Positions 44,583 through 51,819 of a stretch of 51,819 bases of DNA are shown one piece after another (position 1 is the stretch's first letter; the number at the start of each line of letters is the position of its first letter). This stretch comes from Caldilineaceae bacterium (lineage in GTDB: Bacteria > Chloroflexota > Anaerolineae > Caldilineales > Caldilineaceae). The position numbers and the translations under genes were made by a program. The stretch is from contig JAJEDI010000074.1 in the NCBI GenBank assembly GCA_022821585.1, forward strand, positions 1 through 51,819. Reading direction: 5' to 3'. Below the pieces are notes generated by a model that was not told the origin of the DNA, did no database searches, and saw only the letters and a program-made list of their open reading frames with translations.

Positions 44583-45780
44583 CGCTCTGCCTCTGCGCCA
44601 CTACGGCTGCGTACATGCTCAAGGTCGACGCGCCAATCGTGAGCCAGTTATAGGAGCGGGTGACCTCTTGAATTGCGCGAGCACGCATGGCCTGGGCCTG
44701 GAGGGGATCAGTGAAGAGCTGGTCTACTGCCCAGGCGATACTCTGCGTGTCGTTGACTCGCACGGTGAGGCCAGTTCGCCGGTGGTCGACGACCTCGGCC
44801 AGCCCGCCGACCTGGCTGGCAATGACGCTGCAGCCGGCGGCCATGGCCTCGAGAGCAACGATGCCAAAGGGCTCGTAGAGGCTGGGAAAGACGGCCGCAT
44901 CGACGCAGCGATAGAGACAGTCCCGCGTTTCGCTGTCGACAAACCCCAGTAACTCCACGGCATCCCCGATTCCCAACTCATCAACCAGAGGCTGCAGCTG
45001 CTCGCTGTTTCTGCCTGCCACCAGCAGACGCACATTTGGATGTTTCTCGCGAATGGAAGGGAGCGCCTTAAGCAAGACCTGCACGCCCTTTTCCGGCGTG
45101 ATGCGTCCGACGTAGAACAGCAGCTTTTCGCCGAAAGGCGCGAAACTGGCTTTCAGTTCCCGAATCCGCTCCTCCGAGCAAGACTGAAAGGGCGTGACGT
45201 CGACGCCATTGGGGATAAGGGTTACTTTGTCTAGCGGTACGTCGAAGAATCTGCGCAGTTCGCCGGCCATGTAGGAACTGCAGACGATGAGCCGCCAGGA
45301 TTCGAAGCAAGCCTGCCACTCCAGCTGATTTATGCTGTGGCTGGTCTCACTGGGCAGGTGCGATTGGTGTCTTCCTCTTTCGGTGGCATGAATGGTGGTA
45401 ACGAGAGGGATCTTCCAGGCATGTTTCAGCTCGATGCCGGCAGAGGCGGTCAGCCAATCGTGTACATGAATCAATGAGTAGGGGTTGCCGTCGTGCAACT
45501 CCATTGCCTTTGACACCAGGTAACGGTTGTTGTCGACGACGCTGTTGAAGAGGTCCAGTGGGTTGACCGAGGGGGTTTCCACCCGGTGGATGGTGACTGC
45601 GTCCGACAGTTCTTCATATAGGAGTGCATTGCCGCTGTGGGGTGTCAGCAGGTCAAGGTGGAAGGATGGCGCACTTTCGCCGGAAAGGGCGATGAAAGCC
45701 CTCACGAGCTCCGAAACATGTCTTCCGATCCCACCTACTACATTAGGGGGATACTCCCAGGAGATAAAGAGAAGTCGCAT
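44572..45780 (-). CDS. GT4-family glycosyltransferase (glycogen synthase-like)
   Basis: A 402-residue GT-B enzyme: N-terminal [27 protein letters not shown], typical of GT4/GT5 glycogen-synthase relatives, and [12 protein letters not shown]. The donor-binding domain has [20 protein letters not shown] and the conserved E-x7-E motif in [34 protein letters not shown]. The ATG at 45780 starts the glycosyltransferase fold; a longer frame to 45810 adds ten residues. It is soluble. Substrate is unknown: GT4 members make maltose-1-phosphate, glycogen or glycolipids. Confidence 0.88.
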   Translation of the reverse strand: MRLLFISWEYPPNVVGGIGRHVSELVRAFIALSGESAPSFHLDLLTPHSGNALLYEELSDAVTIHRVETPSVNPLDLFNSVVDNNRYLVSKAMELHDGNPYSLIHVHDWLTASAGIELKHAWKIPLVTTIHATERGRHQSHLPSETSHSINQLEWQACFESWRLIVCSSYMAGELRRFFDVPLDKVTLIPNGVDVTPFQSCSEERIRELKASFAPFGEKLLFYVGRITPEKGVQVLLKALPSIREKHPNVRLLVAGRNSEQLQPLVDELGIGDAVELLGFVDSETRDCLYRCVDAAVFPSLYEPFGIVALEAMAAGCSVIASQVGGLAEVVDHRRTGLTVRVNDTQSIAWAVDQLFTDPLQAQAMRARAIQEVTRSYNWLTIGASTLSMYAAVVAQRQSVNW

Positions 45781-45846
45781 TTGAAATTCTGCGGTAGATT
45801 CAGCGTGCAATATTCGTGCGCGACTGCCGGTCCAACCTGTTGCGCG

Positions 45847-46854
45847 TCAGGGAATCCGTACTATTTCAATCAATTCGCTATTCCCTTCAAGGTCGAGGTC
45901 AAAGACTGCGAGTTCACGCTCATGTGAAGGAAGATCATCGCCGGCAATCTTCTGCAAGGCCCGCTGCGTGGCCAAGTAGACGGTAAAGTCGGTTGGCGTG
46001 GCGTCCTCATGCGCCGATGCCCATTCCATATATTGGTCTCCGTTTTCGCCCAGGGCGATGGTCCAATAGATAGCGCCAGGCGGAGTTCCGTCGAGCCGTT
46101 CCATCAAGAGCGAGTGAAAGACCGGGTCTCCGGCTACGGCCGTAGTCCAGAATGGAACTGTACTGCCCTGCAATCGCAGGCGGCTCAGAACCGTCGCGCC
46201 TTCATCGGCACTTCCAAGCCAGAGCAGGCCGTCCACTGCCACGCTGGCGGTTAGGGCGTCGACGACAGTTACCGACTTGCCGGTCTTTGATGACAACTCC
46301 GTAGCAGAGGCCTGCGGCCATCCGAAGTCCAAGCCGGCAACCGCTATGGTCGTCCCCGGCATTTTGGAGATGATTGCTTCGATCAGGGTTTGGGCCGCTT
46401 CATTTGAGGGGGGCCTCCCCTGCGGCCGCCATTCTACACCTGAGGCGGTGAAGACATCGGCCACAGCGGAGACCTGGCGCGCCTGCAGAGGCCCGACCAC
46501 GGCCACGACAGTGTCGTCGCGGAGCATTTTTGCGGCGGCGCGACGGGCCTGCGCCGGGTCAGCGGAGGTATCCAAGGCGAGGGGAACTGCCTCGACTTTT
46601 TTGAGCGGGAAGTCGGCAAGTGCTGTGCGCATTGCCGAAAGGGCTGCGTAGCCGCTCTCTCGATGCAGCCCTTCAAAGGGAGCCAACAGACCAATTTTCA
46701 CAACAGGCCGCGTGGAATCGCAGGAAAGGAGGGACAAGGACAGCACGAAACAGAAGACGACACGAACTGCCGGAACGGCGCGGACAATCGTAACATAGTA
46801 CCCAAACAGCGCGAAAATTTTTGCCACCACAGATTTTTCGCCTGACCGTAGCAC
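45847..46854 (-). CDS. Periplasmic-binding-protein-like lipoprotein (type 1 fold)
   Basis: A 335-residue protein with a lipobox LLSC (C45) after a hydrophobic stretch (VVFCFVLSLSL), then a type-1 periplasmic binding fold: VVKIGLLAPFEGLHRESGYAALSAMRTALADF and VVAVVGPLQARQVSAVADVFTASGV. The last third has TPTDFTVYLATQRALQKIAGDD. It resembles branched-chain amino-acid or amide receptors. No ABC permease or ATPase gene is near. The start is GTG, but a later start is possible because the region before the lipobox is long. Confidence 0.75.
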   Translation of the reverse strand: MLRSGEKSVVAKIFALFGYYVTIVRAVPAVRVVFCFVLSLSLLSCDSTRPVVKIGLLAPFEGLHRESGYAALSAMRTALADFPLKKVEAVPLALDTSADPAQARRAAAKMLRDDTVVAVVGPLQARQVSAVADVFTASGVEWRPQGRPPSNEAAQTLIEAIISKMPGTTIAVAGLDFGWPQASATELSSKTGKSVTVVDALTASVAVDGLLWLGSADEGATVLSRLRLQGSTVPFWTTAVAGDPVFHSLLMERLDGTPPGAIYWTIALGENGDQYMEWASAHEDATPTDFTVYLATQRALQKIAGDDLPSHERELAVFDLDLEGNSELIEIVRIP

Positions 46855-46910
46855 TCGATTCCGGCGACATCACAGCTTCAGCATTCCCAGTGCTTAAGAG
46901 AACTGCCCAG

Positions 46911-48206
46911 TTAAGGCTGATAGCCGTAGTTCAAGAAGTTCCGATCGTGTTCGGCCAGCGTTTGCGCGAACACATGACGGCCTTCGTCCCCGGTAGCGAG
47001 GAAGAAACAGTAGGATGTCTGACTTGGATTTCTGGTCGCCTCGATGGCTCTCAGGCCAGGGCTGGCGATAGGACCGGGCGGTAGTCCGGGATGCAGATAG
47101 GTGTTATAGAGGCTTTCCACTTGGGCGTATTCCTGAATCGTCTGCGGCTTCCACCACCAGTTGCCTGTCGTGCCTTTGGCGTACTGCACAGTCGGGTCGG
47201 CCTGGAGATATGTTCCGCCAACATCGGAACAGGTATTGTTGAGGCGGTTAAGGTAAACGCTGGCGATCAGCGGGCGCTCGTCATCCTGGACGGCCTCCCG
47301 TTCGACGATCGAGGCCAGTGTGATGAGTTCATGACCGCTTATACCGCTGCTGCCCCCGCTGAGACCGTCGGCGCCGACCCTGTTCTCGAAATTGTCCAAC
47401 ATGGAAGCGAGGACAAGCTCCGGACCACTTGCATTGACGGGAAAACGGTAGGTATCGGGGAAGAGGTAGCCTTCCAGAGAGTCGCCTGGTGAAAGGTCCT
47501 TCAGAAATTCGTAGTCATCCAACAGGGCCAGGCCCTGCGGCTGGCGGACAGCGGTCAGAAATCGCTCGCTGTCGATGACAAAATTGGCGGCCAAGCGTTC
47601 GGCAATTTCTTCGGCCCTGAAGCCTTCGGGAATAGTGACCAGAACCTCTTCGAAACGCGCCTGCTGCAGTTCGCGTGCTATCTCCGGAATGGTCATAGAC
47701 TCCGCGAGCATGAAGTTGCCAGCTTCAATGTTTCTATCCAGTTTTTCGACTCGCAGGTACAGGTTGAAGAGGTCGGCATCGCGAACGAAGCCGGCAGCGG
47801 CAAGGCGGGCCGCGATATAGCGTGCAGGTTCGCCGGGGTTGATTGTGAAAGCCCGGGGACGGGGATCTTCGCCAAAAGGTATCAGCAGTTCCTCTTCGCG
47901 GAATCTCAGGGTGAGGGCCAGAATCTGCGCCTCAATGTTCTCCGGAGTCAGCGCGTCCTCACCTTCATCGGGATCGATGAGTGCCTCCGACTGTTTCTCG
48001 ACCGCCAAGAACTGTTCTGTCAGGTGGGCGCGCGACACAATCACAACACCCCACAGTACGACGATAACCAAGAGGAGGAACCCAGCCCGAATCAGATTGA
48101 GTAGCAATGGTGCCCTATGGGTGGGATCGTCAGGTCGGCGTGAAACGGCTTCGCTTCTCACAGATGTGTTTCCAGATTGGGCGGGCATTGGGAACCCACT
48201 GACCAT
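46911..48206 (-). CDS. mltG: Endolytic murein transglycosylase MltG
   Basis: MltG cuts nascent peptidoglycan strands and ends their growth. The 431-residue product has a transmembrane anchor ([20 protein letters not shown]), a LysM-like region ([28 protein letters not shown]), and [17 protein letters not shown]. The catalytic domain contains [25 protein letters not shown] with the catalytic glutamate, [16 protein letters not shown], and [27 protein letters not shown] 48206 is chosen over a TTG at 48242. The SBP-like lipoprotein follows on the same strand. Confidence 0.95.
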   Translation of the reverse strand: MVSGFPMPAQSGNTSVRSEAVSRRPDDPTHRAPLLLNLIRAGFLLLVIVVLWGVVIVSRAHLTEQFLAVEKQSEALIDPDEGEDALTPENIEAQILALTLRFREEELLIPFGEDPRPRAFTINPGEPARYIAARLAAAGFVRDADLFNLYLRVEKLDRNIEAGNFMLAESMTIPEIARELQQARFEEVLVTIPEGFRAEEIAERLAANFVIDSERFLTAVRQPQGLALLDDYEFLKDLSPGDSLEGYLFPDTYRFPVNASGPELVLASMLDNFENRVGADGLSGGSSGISGHELITLASIVEREAVQDDERPLIASVYLNRLNNTCSDVGGTYLQADPTVQYAKGTTGNWWWKPQTIQEYAQVESLYNTYLHPGLPPGPIASPGLRAIEATRNPSQTSYCFFLATGDEGRHVFAQTLAEHDRNFLNYGYQP

Positions 48207-48446
48207 CGGCCCGGTAACCTGCCAATTGTAACACCGTGCCAAGCCAAAACCAACGCGAGGGGCAGTTCGTCTTCAGCGTGTGCTTTGTTCGGTATTCGTT
48301 TGTCTGATATTCTAGAGTGAACGTTTGACAGCGGCACAGGGGTTCCAAGCGGTCGGAACTACAGTGGCCCCGCTGTCAGGCGCGTCCAGTGCGCCATTGG
48401 CTGCGTGCTACACTTTTTGCTGGGCGGTGTCAGGATCCGCGCTCTT

Positions 48447-49931
48447 ATGGACAGTTCTCATCTCTGGAATCTAACCGCCTCGGGCCTGGCATTTCTCCTG
48501 CCGGCCGGATTCCTTCTGGTTGCAGCGTCCAGCATGAGTGCACAGCGAGCATGGGATGCTGCTCTGGGGGGCCTGGCAGCCTTTTGCCTGGCGGGGTTGG
48601 GTTATTGGGCGGCAGGCTTTGCTTTTCAGTTTGGGAGCGTGGGATTCCTGTACACAGATCACCCTGACCTGTCTGGCCTTTTGCGGGGATGGAGCCCGCT
48701 TCCCGAGGGTTGGGGTGTTGGCTGGATAGCGGCCGGGCTGGATGGATGGTTCCTGACCGGTCCAGCGGCGACGCCGGGGGCGATGGGCCTTTTTCTGGCG
48801 CATGCGCCCTGGTCGATGACCGCGGCGCTGTTGCCGGTACTTGCCCTGCGCGGGCGGGCACCGGCTCTGGCAACGCTGATTGTCGCGTTTGTCGTCGGCG
48901 CAGTTGTCTATCCGCTGGCGGGCAACTGGGTGCAAGGAGGGGGCTGGCTGGCGGCATTGGGTAGAAACGCCGGCCTGGGACACGGGTTGGTTGATTTCGG
49001 CGGCGGGGGCACGGTCTTTCTCGTAACGGCTTCGGCATCAATGGCCGCGCTGCTGGTGTGGCCGCCGGGGCGGGGGGCCCGGCCACAGTCAGCCAATTCT
49101 GAACTACCTACCGTCCACCTGCCTCTGCTTGCGGTTGTGGGCTCGCTATTCGTGATGGCGGGCGTCCTGGCCTGGGTATGGGCGGGCCCTGTTCAGCAGC
49201 CCGGCACGAGTGCCTACACGGCAATGCGAACGGCCGTAAACGGCCTGCTTTACGCCACAGGCGGGGTGACAGTACCTTTACTCTACACTTGGTTCGTCAC
49301 CGGAACGAGCGATCCGGGGATGAGCGCCCGAGGACTGGTGGCAGGCGTAATAGCCGGACTGGCCGCGGGGCCATTTCCGGGGCATGCGGGCGCGCTGCTG
49401 ACCGGGTTGCTTGCCGGGGGGAGTGTGCCCTTTGCGACACACGCGCTGCGGAGAGTTTTCCGTCTTGACGACGGCGCCGGGATATTCGCCACTGCTGGGA
49501 TACCCGCTGCCATCGGACTGGTGAGCGTAAGCATATTCGCGGACGGCGCTGCGGGGGCCGGCTGGCAGCAGGTCGGCGCTGGCAGCTACCTGGGCGTGAC
49601 CGGACAGGGTGTGACAGGGCTGCTGGCTGCCCCGGGATTTCAGAGCGATTTCCTCGGCCAATTCCAGGCGCAGATGATCGGCATTGTCGGGTTGGGGCTG
49701 TGGGGATTCGTAAGCGGCAGCATCATCTGCGTGCCTTTGGGCCTGATCTTCTATGGCTTCGGGAGGGCGGTGCAGAGCGACGAGTATGTGAGGCATCAGG
49801 GAGCAGCCCGAGCCAGGCAGCAGCACTGGTCCGAGGGGACGAACGTCGTGCGGGGGGAAGCTTCCTTTTCGCAGGAGATGGCAGCGCGGCCGCCGTCGGA
49901 AATGCCGGCGGAGGAGCCTCGTTTTCAGTAG
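48447..49931 (+). CDS. Amt-family membrane protein lacking the pore histidines
   Basis: A 494-residue, roughly 11-span member of the ammonium-transporter family: MDSSHLWNLTASGLAFLLPAGFLL matches the Amt opening. LGHGLVDFGGGGTVFLVTASASM matches the D-F-A-G-G-T-V-V-H-I segment with the structural aspartate D183. In E. coli AmtB numbering, H168 is replaced by L192 and H318 by A350 in LDDGAGIFATAGIPAAIGL. Both pore histidines needed for ammonium conduction are thus missing. The C-terminal tail is long and hydrophilic. It could be a non-conducting sensor or a transporter for another solute. The ATG at 48447 is preferred over a GTG at 48405. No glnK is adjacent. Confidence 0.78.
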   Translation: MDSSHLWNLTASGLAFLLPAGFLLVAASSMSAQRAWDAALGGLAAFCLAGLGYWAAGFAFQFGSVGFLYTDHPDLSGLLRGWSPLPEGWGVGWIAAGLDGWFLTGPAATPGAMGLFLAHAPWSMTAALLPVLALRGRAPALATLIVAFVVGAVVYPLAGNWVQGGGWLAALGRNAGLGHGLVDFGGGGTVFLVTASASMAALLVWPPGRGARPQSANSELPTVHLPLLAVVGSLFVMAGVLAWVWAGPVQQPGTSAYTAMRTAVNGLLYATGGVTVPLLYTWFVTGTSDPGMSARGLVAGVIAGLAAGPFPGHAGALLTGLLAGGSVPFATHALRRVFRLDDGAGIFATAGIPAAIGLVSVSIFADGAAGAGWQQVGAGSYLGVTGQGVTGLLAAPGFQSDFLGQFQAQMIGIVGLGLWGFVSGSIICVPLGLIFYGFGRAVQSDEYVRHQGAARARQQHWSEGTNVVRGEASFSQEMAARPPSEMPAEEPRFQ

Positions 49932-50542
49932 GAATTCCCGGTGTCGTCGGGTAACGCACAGGTTACCAGGTTAAAGTACTGGGCGCCGCCAGGGCCCAGG
50001 ACGCTGCGGATGAAGTGCAGCTCGCTTACTTTCCAGTCGTTCCAAGTCTGAGACCCGCCATCTTCCGCTGCGCGGCGCAGTTGTTCCGATGCCGTGCGCA
50101 GTGCGGGGCGCGGGGCATTGCGAGCGGTTCGTGCAAGGGTTATGTGGGGCGAGTAACGGTTCCGTTCCGGCGAAAATCCTATTTGACGGGCCAGGGATTC
50201 AACGTCAGCCTGCAGTTCGAGAAGGGCCCCTAATTCGCCTTCGAGTCCCACCCAGAGAACGCGCAGATTGGACCAGGAGCGAAAACAGTCGAGCCGGGAA
50301 GGCTTGAGCGAGAAAGGGGCGTGTCTGGCCGCGACGGCCGCCAGGCCGTTCTGCAGCTGATGGCGCCGGGCTTTGTCCGTTTCGCCCAGGAAGCGCAGCG
50401 TAAGGTGCAGGTTTTGTGTATTGGTCCAGCGCAGTAGGGACGGCAGTTCACGCAGCGCGGGGAGTTCTTTCAGATGATCTTGCTGCGCGCGCATTTGCTG
50501 CCTCACATCGTGGGGAATCTCTAAAGCGACAAATGTGCGCAT
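49925..50542 (-). CDS. thpR: RNA 2',3'-cyclic phosphodiesterase (ThpR/LigT)
   Basis: A 205-residue member of the 2H phosphoesterase superfamily with both H-x-T-x motifs: H46-L-T48 in LHLTLRFLGE and H133-I-T135 in SPHITLAR. Opening MRTFVALEIPHDVR is typical. ThpR opens 2',3'-cyclic phosphates on RNA ends. The last bases overlap the converging Amt gene by seven. Confidence 0.93.
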   Translation of the reverse strand: MRTFVALEIPHDVRQQMRAQQDHLKELPALRELPSLLRWTNTQNLHLTLRFLGETDKARRHQLQNGLAAVAARHAPFSLKPSRLDCFRSWSNLRVLWVGLEGELGALLELQADVESLARQIGFSPERNRYSPHITLARTARNAPRPALRTASEQLRRAAEDGGSQTWNDWKVSELHFIRSVLGPGGAQYFNLVTCALPDDTGNSY

Positions 50543-50585
50543 CGTTGTTACAGACCTCTTGCATTCAGGACAGCTGAAAGGCCGT

Positions 50586-51236
50586 CTAGCGAAGCAACTC
50601 CTGCAGATCTGCGGCCAATGCCTCTGCGGTCACATCGGCGCTGAAAAGTGCGCGCCAGTTCCCCTCTCTGTCGATGAGAAAGACACGGGAGGTGTGGTCG
50701 AGGAGGTAGTATTCGTCGTCGATGCTGTGACCTTCAGGGGGGCCTGTGTACAGCCCGTAGCCTTGTTTGAGGGACTCCAGATCGGACTCGGGTACGCGGA
50801 CTGCAAAGAACCGGGGATCAAAGGCGAGGATGTACGGCTGGAGTCGTGCGAGGCTGTCGCGCTGCGGGTCAACAGAGACGAACACGACCTTGAGATCGGC
50901 GCCAAGGGCTGGGGTTTTCAATTCCAACGCTTTTTTTGCTCCGGCCAGTTCCATCATGGTCAGAGGACAGATGTCGGGACAGAAAGTATAGCCAAAGAAG
51001 AGCAGGACCGGGTCGCCGATCAGTTGGGCGAGATCGAAGGGAGCGCCGTCATAGTTTTGGCCGCGAATCGGGGAGGCAGGATTGGCGTCTTCGAAGACCG
51101 TACCGGCGTACTGATGCTGTCGACATGCGACACAGAGAAACAGTGCCAGAAACAAAACAGTGGGAAACGCCAGGATGCGGCGCGGTTTCCAAGGGCTGGC
51201 CACCGCAGCGGCGAAACGATTATTGCTTCTCTTCAT
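50586..51236 (-). CDS. SCO1/SenC-type copper chaperone lipoprotein
   Basis: SCO1 proteins deliver copper to the CuA site of cytochrome c oxidase. The 216-residue product has a lipobox (CVAC, C38) after a hydrophobic signal, then the thioredoxin fold with VLLFFGYTFCPDICPLTM, giving copper ligands C86 and C90, and the third ligand His in EYYLLDHTSRVFLID. VVFVSVDPQRDS is also typical. ATG 51236 is preferred over an upstream frame. Together with ctaG at 33 kb it points to a caa3-type oxidase elsewhere in the genome. Confidence 0.94.
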   Translation of the reverse strand: MKRSNNRFAAAVASPWKPRRILAFPTVLFLALFLCVACRQHQYAGTVFEDANPASPIRGQNYDGAPFDLAQLIGDPVLLFFGYTFCPDICPLTMMELAGAKKALELKTPALGADLKVVFVSVDPQRDSLARLQPYILAFDPRFFAVRVPESDLESLKQGYGLYTGPPEGHSIDDEYYLLDHTSRVFLIDREGNWRALFSADVTAEALAADLQELLR

Positions 51237-51293
51237 AGCTATTGAAAGAGAGTGATCGTTTGTCTCAGGTTTGCTCAGTCCCTTCCCTCTCAT

Positions 51294-51687
51294 AACCGAG
51301 CAGAACTTTCAGTGGGTCGCAATGCCCTGCGCTTTTGGGGGCTCTTTCTCAGACCAGTACAGACGTCGTCCGCCGGCCATGAGCTCCAACAGTCATACGG
51401 CTTGCCTATACTATCACACGGCATTTCTTCGCGGCCAAACTGAGTGCCAGTCCACCCAAGCCGATTTGTAGTCCAGAGGCAGCTTCCTTCCCATAGAGTA
51501 ACTGCTTATCCATTTTTGTGTTTGCGCTGCGTGCCTTCTGGCTGAGTCCAGAATGACGGAACGCAGCGTCAGAAATTCTGTGGCGGGCTCCTGATGGTCT
51601 TATCGGAGTACGCCAGGTCAGATTGGGCTTCGCCACATTCGCCTTGCCTACGCTGGCACACAGTTGGAACCAGACACGACGAGGGCT
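51294..51687. other. Non-coding stretch before repeat copy C
   Basis: About 390 bases between the SCO1 gene and the edge repeat. Frames on both strands are short and without domain character. No promoter or RNA gene was recognised. Confidence 0.5.
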
Positions 51688-51819
51688 GGGGGAAGCAGCG
51701 GTCGCCGCGGGACGCCAAGGTCGAATTACCCTCACACTGGCTGCGGCGCGAGCGGGACCGGGGGCGTTGCGGGGGCGGAGCCCCCGCCCAATGTAGGGCC
51801 CAAGGGCCCACCGCCCCAA
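51688..51819. repeat. Dispersed GC-rich hairpin repeat, copy C (cut by the window end)
   Basis: GGGGAAGCAGCGGTCGCCGCGG, CCCTCACACTGGCTGCGGCGCGAGC and the centre GGGGGCGTTGCGGGGGCGG with GCCCCCGCCCAA match copy B in order and spacing. A second hairpin GGGCCC-AA-GGGCCC replaces the GGGCC-GAA-GGCCC of copy B, a compensatory-looking change. The window ends inside the element. Confidence 0.8.

Noticed and set aside
48325..48353. TTGACA upstream of the Amt-like gene as a promoter
   Set aside because: No acceptable -10 at the right distance.

Overview
The window reads as one chromosomal stretch of a GC-rich, aerobic, free-living bacterium. The gene set fits a Chloroflexota-type (Anaerolineae/Caldilinea-like) genome best, but that is inference from gene content and protein style. 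Pointers are a SufR-type SUF operon, a B12-dependent methylmalonyl-CoA module attached to recombination genes, caa3-oxidase assembly proteins (CtaG, SCO1), a Tat system, several lipobox lipoproteins and many TPR proteins. No tRNA, rRNA, CRISPR array, integrase or transposase was recognised. Both window edges lie inside copies of one GC-rich, hairpin-forming repeat, and a third copy sits at about 12.0-12.25 kb, so the contig probably ends because assembly stopped at this repeat.

Layout. 0-2 kb: repeat copy A, rsfS (+), and a divergent nucleoside-diphosphate-kinase-like gene (-). 2-10 kb (-): a tightly packed operon in the order dnaX, ybaB, recR, methylmalonyl-CoA mutase, hotdog thioesterase, AAA ATPase, DUF4276 protein, methylmalonyl-CoA epimerase, TPR protein. 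The ATPase-DUF4276 pair looks like a defence cassette placed inside the operon with 3-nt junctions on both sides, and the thioesterase just upstream carries a frameshift. 10.2-11.8 kb (+): an unrecognised helical protein. 11.8-16.7 kb: accessory island with repeat copy B, a gene-poor A/T-richer stretch, an FRG-domain/TPR protein and a coupled membrane-coil/TPR pair.

16.9-23.7 kb (-): iron-sulfur cluster assembly operon sufR-sufC-sufB-sufD-rhodanese-sufU-Rieske-MIP18/SufT-like, without a cysteine desulfurase. It is preceded by a large perfect-arm dyad overlapping a good sigma-70-type promoter, a likely SufR operator. 24.0-29.3 kb (+): yceD-rpmF-fabD, fabG, nusB, tatA/B, tatC and a small coiled-coil gene. 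29.5-30.9 kb (+): nucleotidyltransferase and PAP2 phosphatase. 30.9-34.0 kb (-): secreted zinc-peptidase lipoprotein and CtaG. 34.2 kb (+): alkyltransferase-like DNA repair protein.

34.6-40.1 kb (-): a two-gene unit of a polyprenol-phosphate-sugar synthase (GT2) and a 1528-residue fusion of a YfhO-type glycosyltransferase with a polysaccharide flippase. Together these have all three parts of a lipid-linked-sugar glycosylation system (donor synthase, flippase, extracytoplasmic transferase), two of them on one polypeptide. This is the most striking element of the window. 40.2-51.3 kb: SH3 lipoprotein with short leader ORFs (+), trmFO (-), pyrimidine-nucleoside phosphorylase (+), GT4 glycosyltransferase, substrate-binding lipoprotein and mltG (-), an Amt-family protein lacking both pore histidines (+), thpR and SCO1 (-), then repeat copy C at the edge.
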